This document shows positions 17,417-25,097 of a DNA stretch of 55,440 bases, one piece after another. Numbering within the stretch: position 1 is the first letter of the stretch; every line of letters starts with the position of its first letter. The notes beneath the pieces are model-generated. The model did not search any database. It was given only the letters and a program-made list of their open reading frames with translations, and had not been told where the DNA came from. A program made the position numbers and the translations under genes. Origin of the DNA: Streptomyces griseoluteus (lineage in GTDB: Bacteria > Actinomycetota > Actinomycetes > Streptomycetales > Streptomycetaceae); contig JOBE01000048.1 of assembly GCA_000717735.1 (NCBI GenBank), forward strand, positions 1-55,440, written 5' to 3'.

Positions 17417-20020
17417 TCACACCCACGTCCGGGGGCGGAAGCGGTTGGCCCGCTCCACCAGTTCGATCCTCTCCTCGCCCCGCTGGGCGAGCCGGGCCAG
17501 CACCCGGTACGAGCGTTCGAGGCCGAAGCGCAGTCCGCGCTCGTCCAGTTCACTCCCGAGCAGCAGCGCGCCGCCGCCCGGTTCCGCACCGGGACTCCCG
17601 GAGAGTACCCAGTCGAGGGCCGTTCCGAGCACCTCCACCGACAACTGCTCCCGGCGCACCGCGTCGAGACCGAAGCCCTGGAGCGCGGAGACCTGCGCCG
17701 CGGCCGCCGTCAGATCGGCACCGAGCGGCTCCCGCGCGGGGCGCCGCCGCAGCCGCGCCCGCACGGTCGCCACCCGGGCCGCCGTGTAGTGGATCGAGGC
17801 CTCCGGTACGGACTCAAGGGTCGCTACGGCACCGGTACGGTCGCCCGCCGCGAGCCGCACCCGGGCGAGCCCGAAGGCCGCGCTGACGAAGCTCGGGTCG
17901 GTGGCCCACACCAGGCGGTAGTACTCGGCGGCGTTGTCCAGCTGACCGAGTACCTCGGCGCAGATCCCGAGGGCCAGCTTCGGGGCCGGCTCGCCGGGGA
18001 AGGCGTCGTAGACCGCGTCGAAGGCGAGTGCCGCGTGCTCGTGGTCCCCGGTCACCAGGGAGGTGACGCCCCGGTACCAGACGACCCGCCAGTCGTCCGG
18101 GTCACGCTCCTCGATCCCGGCGAGGGTCCGGACGGCGGAGGGCAGGTCGCCCAGCTCCAGCTGGGCCCGCAGGGTGCGCAGCCACAGCTCGGCGGAGGCC
18201 ACGGGCGCGGCATGGAGCGCGGCGAGCAGCTCGCCCGGAGCGGCGGCGGCGAGACCGGCGAGGAACCCGGCGTTGGGATCGCCCGGGTCGACGCGCGGCA
18301 CGGGCAGCGCGAGCGCGGTGGCGGGCGTGTCGAGCGGCGCGAGCAGCTCCCCGAGCCCCGGACCGCCGGAAGGCGCGGCCCCGGGAATGGCCCCGGGACC
18401 GGCCCCGGCGACACCCCCAGGTACGGCCCCCGGAACGGCCCCGGCGACACCCCCAGGTACTGCCCCGGGCGCCTTTCTTCCCGGCTTCCGCGCCCCGAGC
18501 AGCGACACGTCCTCCGTCAGCTCGGCGAAGAGCGCCGTGTCCGTGACCCGGACCTCCGTGCCGAACAGCGTCGAGAGCGCAGGGCGCGGCCGCCCCGACT
18601 GGAGCGCCACGACCTCCCGCAGCACACCCGTCAGCTGTTCCGCCATCTCCTGCGCGGAGGCGAACCGGCGCGCGGGATCCGGGTCGGTGGCGCGGACCAG
18701 GAAGCGGTAGAAGGACTCGTACGTCCGGAAGACCGCGATGTTGTCGGGGTCGGGCAGCGAGTCCACGAAGACGTTCGTGTAGCCCTGGAAGTCGAAGGTC
18801 ATCACGGCGAGCGTGCGCGCCACCGTGTAGAGGTCGCTCGCCACCGAGGGGCCGACCTCGGCCACCTCCGGCGCCTGGTAGCCGACGGTGCCGTAGATCG
18901 CGGACTCCTCGTCGTCCATCCGCCGGACCGCGCCCATGTCGATGAGCTTGAGCTGGTCCTCGGACTGGATGGCGTTGTCGACCTTGAAGTCGCAGTACAG
19001 CAGGTTGCGGCTGTGCAGGTGCCCGAGCGCCTCAAGGGCCTCGATCCCGTACGCGCAGGCCTGCTCGACCGGCAGCGGATCGCGCCGCCCGTCCGGGGTC
19101 CGCCGGTCGTTGGCGATCTCCTTGAGCGACTTGCCGCCGACGTACTCCATGACGATGTAGCCGTCCAGGGAGCCGGTGCGCTGGTCGAGGTGCTCGACGA
19201 AGTTGTAGATGCGGACGATGTTGGAGTGCTCGATCTCGGCGAGGAAGCGCCGCTCGGAGATCGCGGCGGCCATGGCGTCCTGGTCGCCGGTGTCGAGCAG
19301 GCCCTTGAGGACGACCCACCGGTCGGAGACGGCCCGGTCGACGGCGAGGTAGATCCAGCCGAGGCCGCCGTGCGCGAGGCAGCCCGCGACCTCGTACTGA
19401 CCGTGGACGATGTCCCCGCCGCGCAGCTTCGGCACGAAGGAGTACGGGTGCCCGCACTTGGTGCAGAAGCCCTCCGTACGGCCCTGCCGGTCACCCCGCG
19501 AACGACCCACGGGCGCCCCGCAGTCGGAACGGGAGCAGAATCGCTTCCGCTCGGGAACCTCGGGGTTGTCCATCACCGCGCCCCGCGGGTCGGGACGCGG
19601 CACCTCCGGGATCGACACCAGGCCCGCGCCCAGCCGGTTCCTGGCGGACTGGCCGGTCGACGAGCCCGAGCTGCGCACCGACACCGAGCGGGCTGTGGAG
19701 GCCCCGGAGAGCGAGCGCGAGAGCCGCCCGGAGACCGAACGGCGAGACGTCGACGAGCGAGACGAGCGGGACGAGGCCCGCGAGGACGCCCGCGAACTGC
19801 TCCGCGAGGAGCCGGAGTCCTGCCCCCCGACACCCGCACCCGTACCGGTGCCCCTGCCGGGCACGGCCACGCCCGTCGGCGTCGAGCCGATGAGCCCTCC
19901 GGGCGCCACCACGGGGGCGAGCCCGCAGGTGTCGCAGTACAGCTCACCGCCCCCCATGTCCTCGTACGATCCCTCGCACGAAGGACGCTGACAGCTCCCC
20001 ACGCCCGTCTCCCCGCTCAC
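17417..20020 (-). CDS. pknG: PknG-type serine/threonine protein kinase with TPR domain
   Basis: An 867-aa soluble kinase. A zinc ribbon (Cys10, Cys15, Cys29, Cys32) is followed by a Ser/Arg-rich linker at about 69-125. A rubredoxin-like ribbon follows (FCSRSDCG...FCTKCGH, 161-191), as in mycobacterial PknG. The kinase domain has LAHGGLGWIYLA, Lys239 in VVLKGL, the PknG-type catalytic loop YCDFKVDN (Asp344) instead of HRD, and DMG (361-363) instead of DFG. A Gly/Pro/Ala repeat linker leads to a helical TPR region (YRGVTSLVTGDHEHAALAF and ASIHYTAARVATVRARL). PknG phosphorylates metabolic regulators in response to amino acids via GlnH/GlnX, both encoded upstream here. GTG at 20020 overlaps the preceding stop (GTGA) and keeps the first zinc ribbon. 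Confidence 0.92.
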   Translation of the reverse strand: MSGETGVGSCQRPSCEGSYEDMGGGELYCDTCGLAPVVAPGGLIGSTPTGVAVPGRGTGTGAGVGGQDSGSSRSSSRASSRASSRSSRSSTSRRSVSGRLSRSLSGASTARSVSVRSSGSSTGQSARNRLGAGLVSIPEVPRPDPRGAVMDNPEVPERKRFCSRSDCGAPVGRSRGDRQGRTEGFCTKCGHPYSFVPKLRGGDIVHGQYEVAGCLAHGGLGWIYLAVDRAVSDRWVVLKGLLDTGDQDAMAAAISERRFLAEIEHSNIVRIYNFVEHLDQRTGSLDGYIVMEYVGGKSLKEIANDRRTPDGRRDPLPVEQACAYGIEALEALGHLHSRNLLYCDFKVDNAIQSEDQLKLIDMGAVRRMDDEESAIYGTVGYQAPEVAEVGPSVASDLYTVARTLAVMTFDFQGYTNVFVDSLPDPDNIAVFRTYESFYRFLVRATDPDPARRFASAQEMAEQLTGVLREVVALQSGRPRPALSTLFGTEVRVTDTALFAELTEDVSLLGARKPGRKAPGAVPGGVAGAVPGAVPGGVAGAGPGAIPGAAPSGGPGLGELLAPLDTPATALALPVPRVDPGDPNAGFLAGLAAAAPGELLAALHAAPVASAELWLRTLRAQLELGDLPSAVRTLAGIEERDPDDWRVVWYRGVTSLVTGDHEHAALAFDAVYDAFPGEPAPKLALGICAEVLGQLDNAAEYYRLVWATDPSFVSAAFGLARVRLAAGDRTGAVATLESVPEASIHYTAARVATVRARLRRRPAREPLGADLTAAAAQVSALQGFGLDAVRREQLSVEVLGTALDWVLSGSPGAEPGGGALLLGSELDERGLRFGLERSYRVLARLAQRGEERIELVERANRFRPRTWV
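18400..18460. repeat. Direct repeat inside the kinase linker
   Basis: A 25-bp sequence occurs identically at 18400-18424 and 18436-18460 (period 36 bp). It encodes the repeated Gly-Ala-Val-Pro-Gly-Gly-Val-Ala peptide between the kinase and TPR parts. Such repeats can change copy number by slippage. Confidence 0.8.
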
Positions 20021-21294
20021 CACTGTCGTCCTCCCGCGTCTCTCGGGCCGGACAGTACGTCCGCCGCCGCCTGCTGGTAGCGCAGCACGGCCTGTTCCGC
20101 CACCCGCAGATCGCAGGGCGCGCTCCACAGCATCCTGCGGGCCGCGTCGTACCGCTCCACGAGCAGCGGGTCCTCCGCCGCGCCCAGGCGCGCCACCTTC
20201 GCCTTGTACGCGTCGAGCCGGCCGCGCAGCTCGGCCCGGACCGCGAGCGGCGCCGTGACCGCGGTCAGCGACTCCCGGGCCCGCAGCAGTTCGTCCTCCG
20301 CCTCCCGCTCCAGGGACTCCAGAAGCGGCGAAAGGCGGTGCCACTGGGCGTGCCTGCGGTACTCCGCGGCGGCGGCCAGCCGTTCCTGGAGCACGAGCGA
20401 CGGCCCGCTGACGGCCGGCACCTCGGAGGCGGCGATCTTCGCGAGGACCTCGCCGCGCGCGGCACGCGCCTCGGCGAGCGTACGGTCCGCCCGCGAGAGC
20501 ACGTCCCGCAGGCGCAGGAGCCGGTCCTCGGAGTCCTGCCGGACCGCGAGCACCGCCTCGATCTCGCGCCGGATGTCCTCGAGGGCCAGGGCGGCCCTGT
20601 CGTACCGCACGGTGTCGGGCCGGCCCCCGCCGGGCGCCGAACTGCCGACGGCGGGACGCCAGAAGGCCAGCGGATCGGTCACCACCTGGGTGCGCAGCAG
20701 GGTCAGCTCGGCCGTGATCTCCTCGAGCTCGTCCCCGGCCGGATGCTCCCCGGGCCGCACGCCCACCGAGTGGGCGAGCGAGCGCGTCCGGCCCAGCTCG
20801 GCCGCCAACAGGTCTATCCGGGCAGGCAGCGCCGACCAGACGGCGTCCGCGGTGACCACCAGGTCGAGCGAGGACGCGTACAGCTCGTTCATCCGCCGGA
20901 CGAGGCCCTCCAGGCTGAACCGCTCGGACAGCAGCCCCTGCTCACCGGCGCCGCCCGCGACGACGACGCTCTCGCCGCGCAGCCGGTCGGTCAGCTCCAC
21001 GAGCTCGTCACGGCCGGGCCAGCGGCGCCGGGCGCGCAGCTCGCGGGCGTCCCGCAGGGCGCCCGTGTACACGTCGAAGCAGGTCCAGAGCAGGGTGATG
21101 GTCCGCTCGGCCGCCGCCCAGCGGTCCCGGGTCGTGCCGGTCAGCTCGGCCCCTTCGAGCAGCCTGCGGCCCGCGTGGTCCTGGAGCGCGAGGAGCGAGT
21201 CCTCGATCGCCTTGTGCTCGGCGCCGAGCCGCGCCAGCGCACGGTCCACCTCGTCCCGGTCCATCACCGGCCCAGGGGGTCCCGTGACGCCCAT
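20017..21294 (-). CDS. Coiled-coil protein of the pknG cluster (unknown function)
   Basis: A 425-aa soluble, almost wholly helical protein rich in Leu, Glu, Arg and Ala. Examples are VDRALARLGAEHKAIEDSLL, then LERFSLEGL-like segments, LEDIRREIEAVLAVRQ and LLESLEREAEDELL. No enzyme motif, signal peptide or membrane helix is seen. I do not recognise a family. It lies between glnH and the kinase, and its stop overlaps the kinase start by 4 bp (GTGA), so the two are translationally coupled. The context suggests a scaffold or adaptor between the membrane sensor and the kinase. That is inference from position and coiled-coil character only. Confidence 0.78.
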   Translation of the reverse strand: MGVTGPPGPVMDRDEVDRALARLGAEHKAIEDSLLALQDHAGRRLLEGAELTGTTRDRWAAAERTITLLWTCFDVYTGALRDARELRARRRWPGRDELVELTDRLRGESVVVAGGAGEQGLLSERFSLEGLVRRMNELYASSLDLVVTADAVWSALPARIDLLAAELGRTRSLAHSVGVRPGEHPAGDELEEITAELTLLRTQVVTDPLAFWRPAVGSSAPGGGRPDTVRYDRAALALEDIRREIEAVLAVRQDSEDRLLRLRDVLSRADRTLAEARAARGEVLAKIAASEVPAVSGPSLVLQERLAAAAEYRRHAQWHRLSPLLESLEREAEDELLRARESLTAVTAPLAVRAELRGRLDAYKAKVARLGAAEDPLLVERYDAARRMLWSAPCDLRVAEQAVLRYQQAAADVLSGPRDAGGRQW

Positions 21295-21349
21295 CGATCA
21301 CCTCTTCCGCCGCGCCTATAGGGGCTGCATGCCGTGTTCCCCGGCCGGG

Positions 21350-22387
21350 TCACTTGTACCGGGGGGCGGGCGGCCCGGTTATGCCGGGCAGATCCGCCTT
21401 GAGCCAGTGCTTGTACGCCTCCTGCCACGGCCCGTTCCGGTAGTTCACCAGGACGTGGTTGACCCGGCGGACCAGGTCGTCGTTGCCGAGTTTCGCGGCC
21501 ACCCCGTAGAACTCGGTGGTGAACGGCCGGCCCTTCAGCTCGACCGCGGGGTCCTGGGCTGCCTGGCCGGCCGCGAGGGCGTTGTCGGTGACGACGGCGT
21601 CGACCTCGCCCAGCTGGAGTCTGGCCAGGCAGTCCAGCTGGTTGGGGACCGTCAGCAGGTCCTTGTCGTCCTTGGTGCCGTCGCCCTCGTCCTTGAAGAG
21701 CGCGCCGAAGGAGTTCTCCTCCAGGGCCTCGTAGGCGGTGGAGCCCTCGGCGGTGCAGATCCGCTTGCCGCGCAGCGAGGAGTCGTAGCCGGTGACGTCC
21801 TTGGCGAGCTTGGGCGCCAGGACCTGCTGTCCGGCCTGGAAGTAGGCGGTGGAGAAGGCGACCTGCTGGATCCGCTTGCAGTTGATCGTCATGGTGCGCA
21901 CGACGAGGTCGACCTTGCCGCTGTCCAGGGCGGCGATCCGCTGGTTCGTCGGGATCGCCCGGAAGATGACGGCGTTCTCGTCGCCCAGGATGTCCTTGGC
22001 TATCGCCCGCGCCAGATCGATGTCGAAGCCCTCCAGGACGCCCTTCTCCGGGTTCCGGTAGCCCCAGCGGAAGCTGGACTGGTCGACGCCGACGATCAGC
22101 TTCCCGCGGTCCTTGACGGCCTGGATCGCCGGGCCGTCGGCCGTCGAGGGCCGCAGGGACGCCTCCGGGTTCTCGCAGGTGTCCGCCTTGACCTGGACCC
22201 CGGTGCCGACGCCGGGTCCGGCACCGTGCGTCCCGGGCGCGGCCGCCGCGCCGCCGCCGTCGTGGGCCAGCGGAAGCAGGGTGAGCGAGGCGGTGAGCCC
22301 GCAGGCCACGGCCATGGCGGCCACCCCGCCCCAGCCCCTGAACCGCATCGCTGTCCGCCGCACCAGCGGGTACGTGCCGTTCGGCAT
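21350..22387 (-). CDS. glnH: GlnH-type amino-acid binding protein
   Basis: A 345-aa extracytoplasmic solute-binding protein (SBP family 3). An N-terminal hydrophobic segment (VAAMAVACGLTASLTLLPLA) includes AVAC, a possible lipobox with Cys29. The binding fold contains GKLIVGVDQSSFRWGYRNPEKGVLEGFDIDLARAIA, the strand VDLVVRTMTINCKRIQQVAFSTAYF and VDAVVTDNALAAGQ, typical of glutamate/aspartate-binding proteins. There is no permease or ATPase beside it. As in mycobacteria, where GlnH binds aspartate and glutamate and signals through GlnX to PknG, it probably senses rather than transports. ATG at 22387 has GAGAGGGGG upstream and lies 11 bp after the glnX stop. Confidence 0.88.
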   Translation of the reverse strand: MPNGTYPLVRRTAMRFRGWGGVAAMAVACGLTASLTLLPLAHDGGGAAAAPGTHGAGPGVGTGVQVKADTCENPEASLRPSTADGPAIQAVKDRGKLIVGVDQSSFRWGYRNPEKGVLEGFDIDLARAIAKDILGDENAVIFRAIPTNQRIAALDSGKVDLVVRTMTINCKRIQQVAFSTAYFQAGQQVLAPKLAKDVTGYDSSLRGKRICTAEGSTAYEALEENSFGALFKDEGDGTKDDKDLLTVPNQLDCLARLQLGEVDAVVTDNALAAGQAAQDPAVELKGRPFTTEFYGVAAKLGNDDLVRRVNHVLVNYRNGPWQEAYKHWLKADLPGITGPPAPRYK

Positions 22388-22398
22388 CCCGCCCCCTC

Positions 22399-23826
22399 TC
22401 ACCGGTACTCCGACAGTCTGCGGTTGATGCCGAGCACGGCGCCCGCCGCGCCGAGGATCCCGAGGGCCGCCGCGCCGAGGGGCAGCGCCGTCAGCGCGTC
22501 CCTGGCGTTCCCTGCGGAGAGGGTGAACTCGTCCTGCTCGTGGTCGAGGGCCTTGTCCAGGGCCGCGTCGACCTGGTCGAAGGACTGGCCGGTCGTCTCC
22601 TTGGGGCCGACGATCCGGCCGAGGGCGCCTTCGAAGTCGCCGGCCTCGTCCTTCGCACGGGCGTCCTTGTGGCGCTTCTGCCACTCGCCGGTGCGGGAGG
22701 CGGCCTCGTCGACGGGGGTGCGGCCCTCGTCGTCGTCGGCCCACTCGCGCGCCGTGGCGAGCGCGGTCGTCAGGGCGCCCATGCTCGCCGCGTACTCGGC
22801 CTCGTACTTGTCGTTCTTGCCGTCCTCGGTGAGGACGGCGCCCCGGGCGACCAGGGTCAGGTTCTCGTTGGCGCGGGCCGTGAGCGAGCCGATCCGGGCG
22901 GTGTTGAGGACCTGGAGGGACTCCTGCCCGTGGGCGCGCGCGCTGTCGAGCCCGGCGCGGGCGACCGTGTGCGCGGCGAGGAGCCAGACGATGACGACCA
23001 CGGTGGCGGCGGTGGCGACGAGCAGCCCGTGGTTGAAGACCCGGTGGGTCCTGGCGTAGTTGCGGCGCTGGGCCCAGACGAGGACGGCGAGGGTGAGCAG
23101 GCCGAGGCCGAGGGAGAGGAACGGCCAGGTACGGGCCGACTCCTCGTCCTCCTGGAGCCGTACCGTCTCCGCCGCGTACAGCCGCTCGGCGGCGGGCAGC
23201 AGGGTGCTGGTCATCTGCTGGTTGGCGTACCGCAGATAGGCCCCGCCCAGCGGGAGGCCCTGCCGGTTGGCGGCCCGTGCGCGCTCGACGAGACCCGTGT
23301 AGCGGGGGAGTCCCTCGTTGAGGGTGGCGATCTCGCGGGCCGACTCGCTCGAACCCTCGGTGCTCGCCGCGGCCTTCACGAGGAGCTTGGCGGCGGTGGC
23401 GATGTCCAGGTCGTACCGCGCGCGTGAGTCCGCGGGCTCCAGGGTGCCCGCGAGGAAGCCGCTGGCGGCGGTGGTGTCGGCGTCGGCGAGGGAGCGGTAG
23501 ATCGCGGCGGCGTCGGCGGACAGCGGCTGGCTGCGGCTGACGACGTCGTCGGCTGCGGTGGCCCGGTCGTCGACCTGGAGGGCGGTGACGGCTCCGAACG
23601 CGACGACGAGCAGCGCGAGTACGGCCCCGAGGATCTGGAGCCGGCCGGGCTCCGTCGTCGTGGCGACGCGCAGCTTCTCCCGGCCCACGGACCAGGCTCC
23701 GCGTCCCGCGGGCGGGGCGGTGCCGGGCGCGGGCGACGGCTGGGCGGGCACGCCGGCCGGGCGTGCGGGCGCGGGAGCCGTGCTCCGCGCCGCCGAGGCG
23801 GCGGGCGCGTTCGGCGGGTGTGTCAC
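22399..23826 (-). CDS. glnX: GlnX-type transmembrane sensor protein
   Basis: A 475-aa membrane protein. A Pro/Ala-rich cytoplasmic N-terminus is followed by four membrane helices: LGAVLALLVVAFGAVTAL, WPFLSLGLGLLTLAVLVWA, LLVATAATVVVIVWLLAAH, and a C-terminal one starting TALPLGAAALGILGAAGAV. Between helices 1-2 and 3-4 lie two helical extracytoplasmic bundles (SQPLSADAAAIYRSLADAD... and ARIGSLTARANENLTL...). This four-helix, two-sensor layout fits mycobacterial GlnX, which couples GlnH ligand binding to PknG. GTG at 23826 has GGGGGAGG upstream and removes an implausible long extension. It is the first gene of the cluster; a 16-bp palindrome lies 46 bp upstream. Confidence 0.85.
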   Translation of the reverse strand: MTHPPNAPAASAARSTAPAPARPAGVPAQPSPAPGTAPPAGRGAWSVGREKLRVATTTEPGRLQILGAVLALLVVAFGAVTALQVDDRATAADDVVSRSQPLSADAAAIYRSLADADTTAASGFLAGTLEPADSRARYDLDIATAAKLLVKAAASTEGSSESAREIATLNEGLPRYTGLVERARAANRQGLPLGGAYLRYANQQMTSTLLPAAERLYAAETVRLQEDEESARTWPFLSLGLGLLTLAVLVWAQRRNYARTHRVFNHGLLVATAATVVVIVWLLAAHTVARAGLDSARAHGQESLQVLNTARIGSLTARANENLTLVARGAVLTEDGKNDKYEAEYAASMGALTTALATAREWADDDEGRTPVDEAASRTGEWQKRHKDARAKDEAGDFEGALGRIVGPKETTGQSFDQVDAALDKALDHEQDEFTLSAGNARDALTALPLGAAALGILGAAGAVLGINRRLSEYR

Positions 23827-23871
23827 TGGACCTCCCCCTCGGTCGCTGACGTCGGCCGGTCCTGCCGGTGC

Positions 23872-23887
23872 TCCGGTGATCACCGGA
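23872..23887. promoter_or_regulatory. 16-bp palindrome upstream of glnX
   Basis: TCCGGTGATCACCGGA is a perfect palindrome 46 bp upstream of the glnX start. A further CCGGTG half-site lies just before it (23865-23870). An AT-richer stretch at about 23940-23975, further upstream for glnX, may be the core promoter. I read it as a candidate operator for the signalling cluster. Confidence 0.5.
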
Positions 23888-24075
23888 CCGTTGGACGACC
23901 ACCCGGCCAGCAGTATGGCCGCAGGGGGCCGTCCGCACACCGGTATTGACTCGATCTTGTTCTTATCGTGCCGTATGCCTCCGGCACATCCCCAGGCGAA
24001 CCCCCTCACTCTGAATACGTCCCCGGGCGGTGATCGGTTCCTGCCCGGACGTCGCTCGAACAGGTGAACGTGACG

Positions 24076-24110
24076 GTGGGGCGCCTCTCCGCGGCGGAGA
24101 AGCGCCCCAC
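24076..24110 (-). terminator. Hairpin downstream of the csn-like operon
   Basis: A 17-bp stem with one mismatch lies 13 bp after the kinase stop (24123, minus strand). The arms are 24076-24092 and 24094-24110, with the turn formed by the innermost bases. It separates the sugar operon from glnX. Confidence 0.8.
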
Positions 24111-24122
24111 GGCCCACCTCGA

Positions 24123-25097
24123 TCAGCCTCCGTAGTGCCCCCGCAGCCGGGCCGCCGCCTCAGGACCCGCCGCCACCTCGTCCAGGGCGAGCAGCCCCGC
24201 CCCGAGGACCGGCGGCGCCGTCACGAAGCCGATGACGGCCTTCGGCGCCCGCTCGGCGAGGAGTTCGCGGATCCGCTCCTCCAACTGCGGGTGACGGGCG
24301 GCCAGCACGCTGCCGCCCAGCATCACCGGAGCCTCCTCGTCGAGGAGACCGAGCCGCCCGAGCGCCACCGCCGACAGGGCGACGACCTCCTCGGCGAGCC
24401 GGTGCACCAGTGACAGGGCGACCGGGTCGCCGGCCGCGCTCACCCGGAACAGCACGGGCGTCAGCTCGTGCCGCCGCTCGAAGGGCACCCGGCCCAGGTG
24501 CAGCGCCTCGATCAGCGCGTACATCGTCTCCAGACCGAAGTGCGCGGGCAGCGCCCGCGCGAGCCCGGTCGGCTCACCGCGTCCGTCCTCGGCGCGGGCC
24601 GCGAACCAGAGCGCCTCCTCGGCCAGGCCGCTGCCGCCGCCCCAGTCCCCGGAGATCTTCCCGATCGCCGGGAAGCGCGCGGTCCGCCCGTCCGGGGTCA
24701 TCCCGACGCAGTTGATCCCGGCCCCGCACACCACGGCGACCCCGCGCGGCTCGTCGATCCCCGCCCGCAGGACCGCGAAGGTGTCGTTGTGCACGCGTAC
24801 CGACCGGCTCCAGCCCCTGCCGAGGAGTTCGGCCCGCAGCGCGGTCTCCTCGACGGGCAGGTCGGCGTTGGCGAGACAGGCGGCGACATGGTCGAACGCG
24901 GCCGGGACACCGGCCTCCTCACACGCCCGGCCGACGACCTCCGCGAGCGCGTCGACCGCCGCGTTCACCCCCACCACGGGCGGCTGGAACCCGCCGCCGC
25001 GGGCCGCGCCGAGGACGGTGCCGTCCGCGCCGAGGACCGCGACGTCGGTCTTGCTGTTGCCGGCGTCGACGGCGAGGACGATTCCGGTCAGGCCCAC
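24123..25097 (-). CDS. csnK: BadF/BadG-type amino-sugar kinase (CsnK-like)
   Basis: A 324-aa ASKHA-fold kinase of the BadF/BadG/BcrA/BcrD group, which includes N-acetylglucosamine kinases. The phosphate-1 loop is LAVDAGNSKTDVAVLGADG, with the catalytic-region segment ACLANADLPVEE, adenosine-type glycine motif KISGDWGGGSGLAEEAL and AVVCGAGINCVG. It is the last gene of a ROK-regulated oligosaccharide operon and would phosphorylate the released glucosamine or GlcNAc unit. GTG at 25097 overlaps the GH4 gene stop by 10 bp. Its ribosome binding site is weak, so translation may be coupled. Symbol by analogy to the csn cluster of S. coelicolor. Confidence 0.78.
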   Translation of the reverse strand: MGLTGIVLAVDAGNSKTDVAVLGADGTVLGAARGGGFQPPVVGVNAAVDALAEVVGRACEEAGVPAAFDHVAACLANADLPVEETALRAELLGRGWSRSVRVHNDTFAVLRAGIDEPRGVAVVCGAGINCVGMTPDGRTARFPAIGKISGDWGGGSGLAEEALWFAARAEDGRGEPTGLARALPAHFGLETMYALIEALHLGRVPFERRHELTPVLFRVSAAGDPVALSLVHRLAEEVVALSAVALGRLGLLDEEAPVMLGGSVLAARHPQLEERIRELLAERAPKAVIGFVTAPPVLGAGLLALDEVAAGPEAAARLRGHYGG

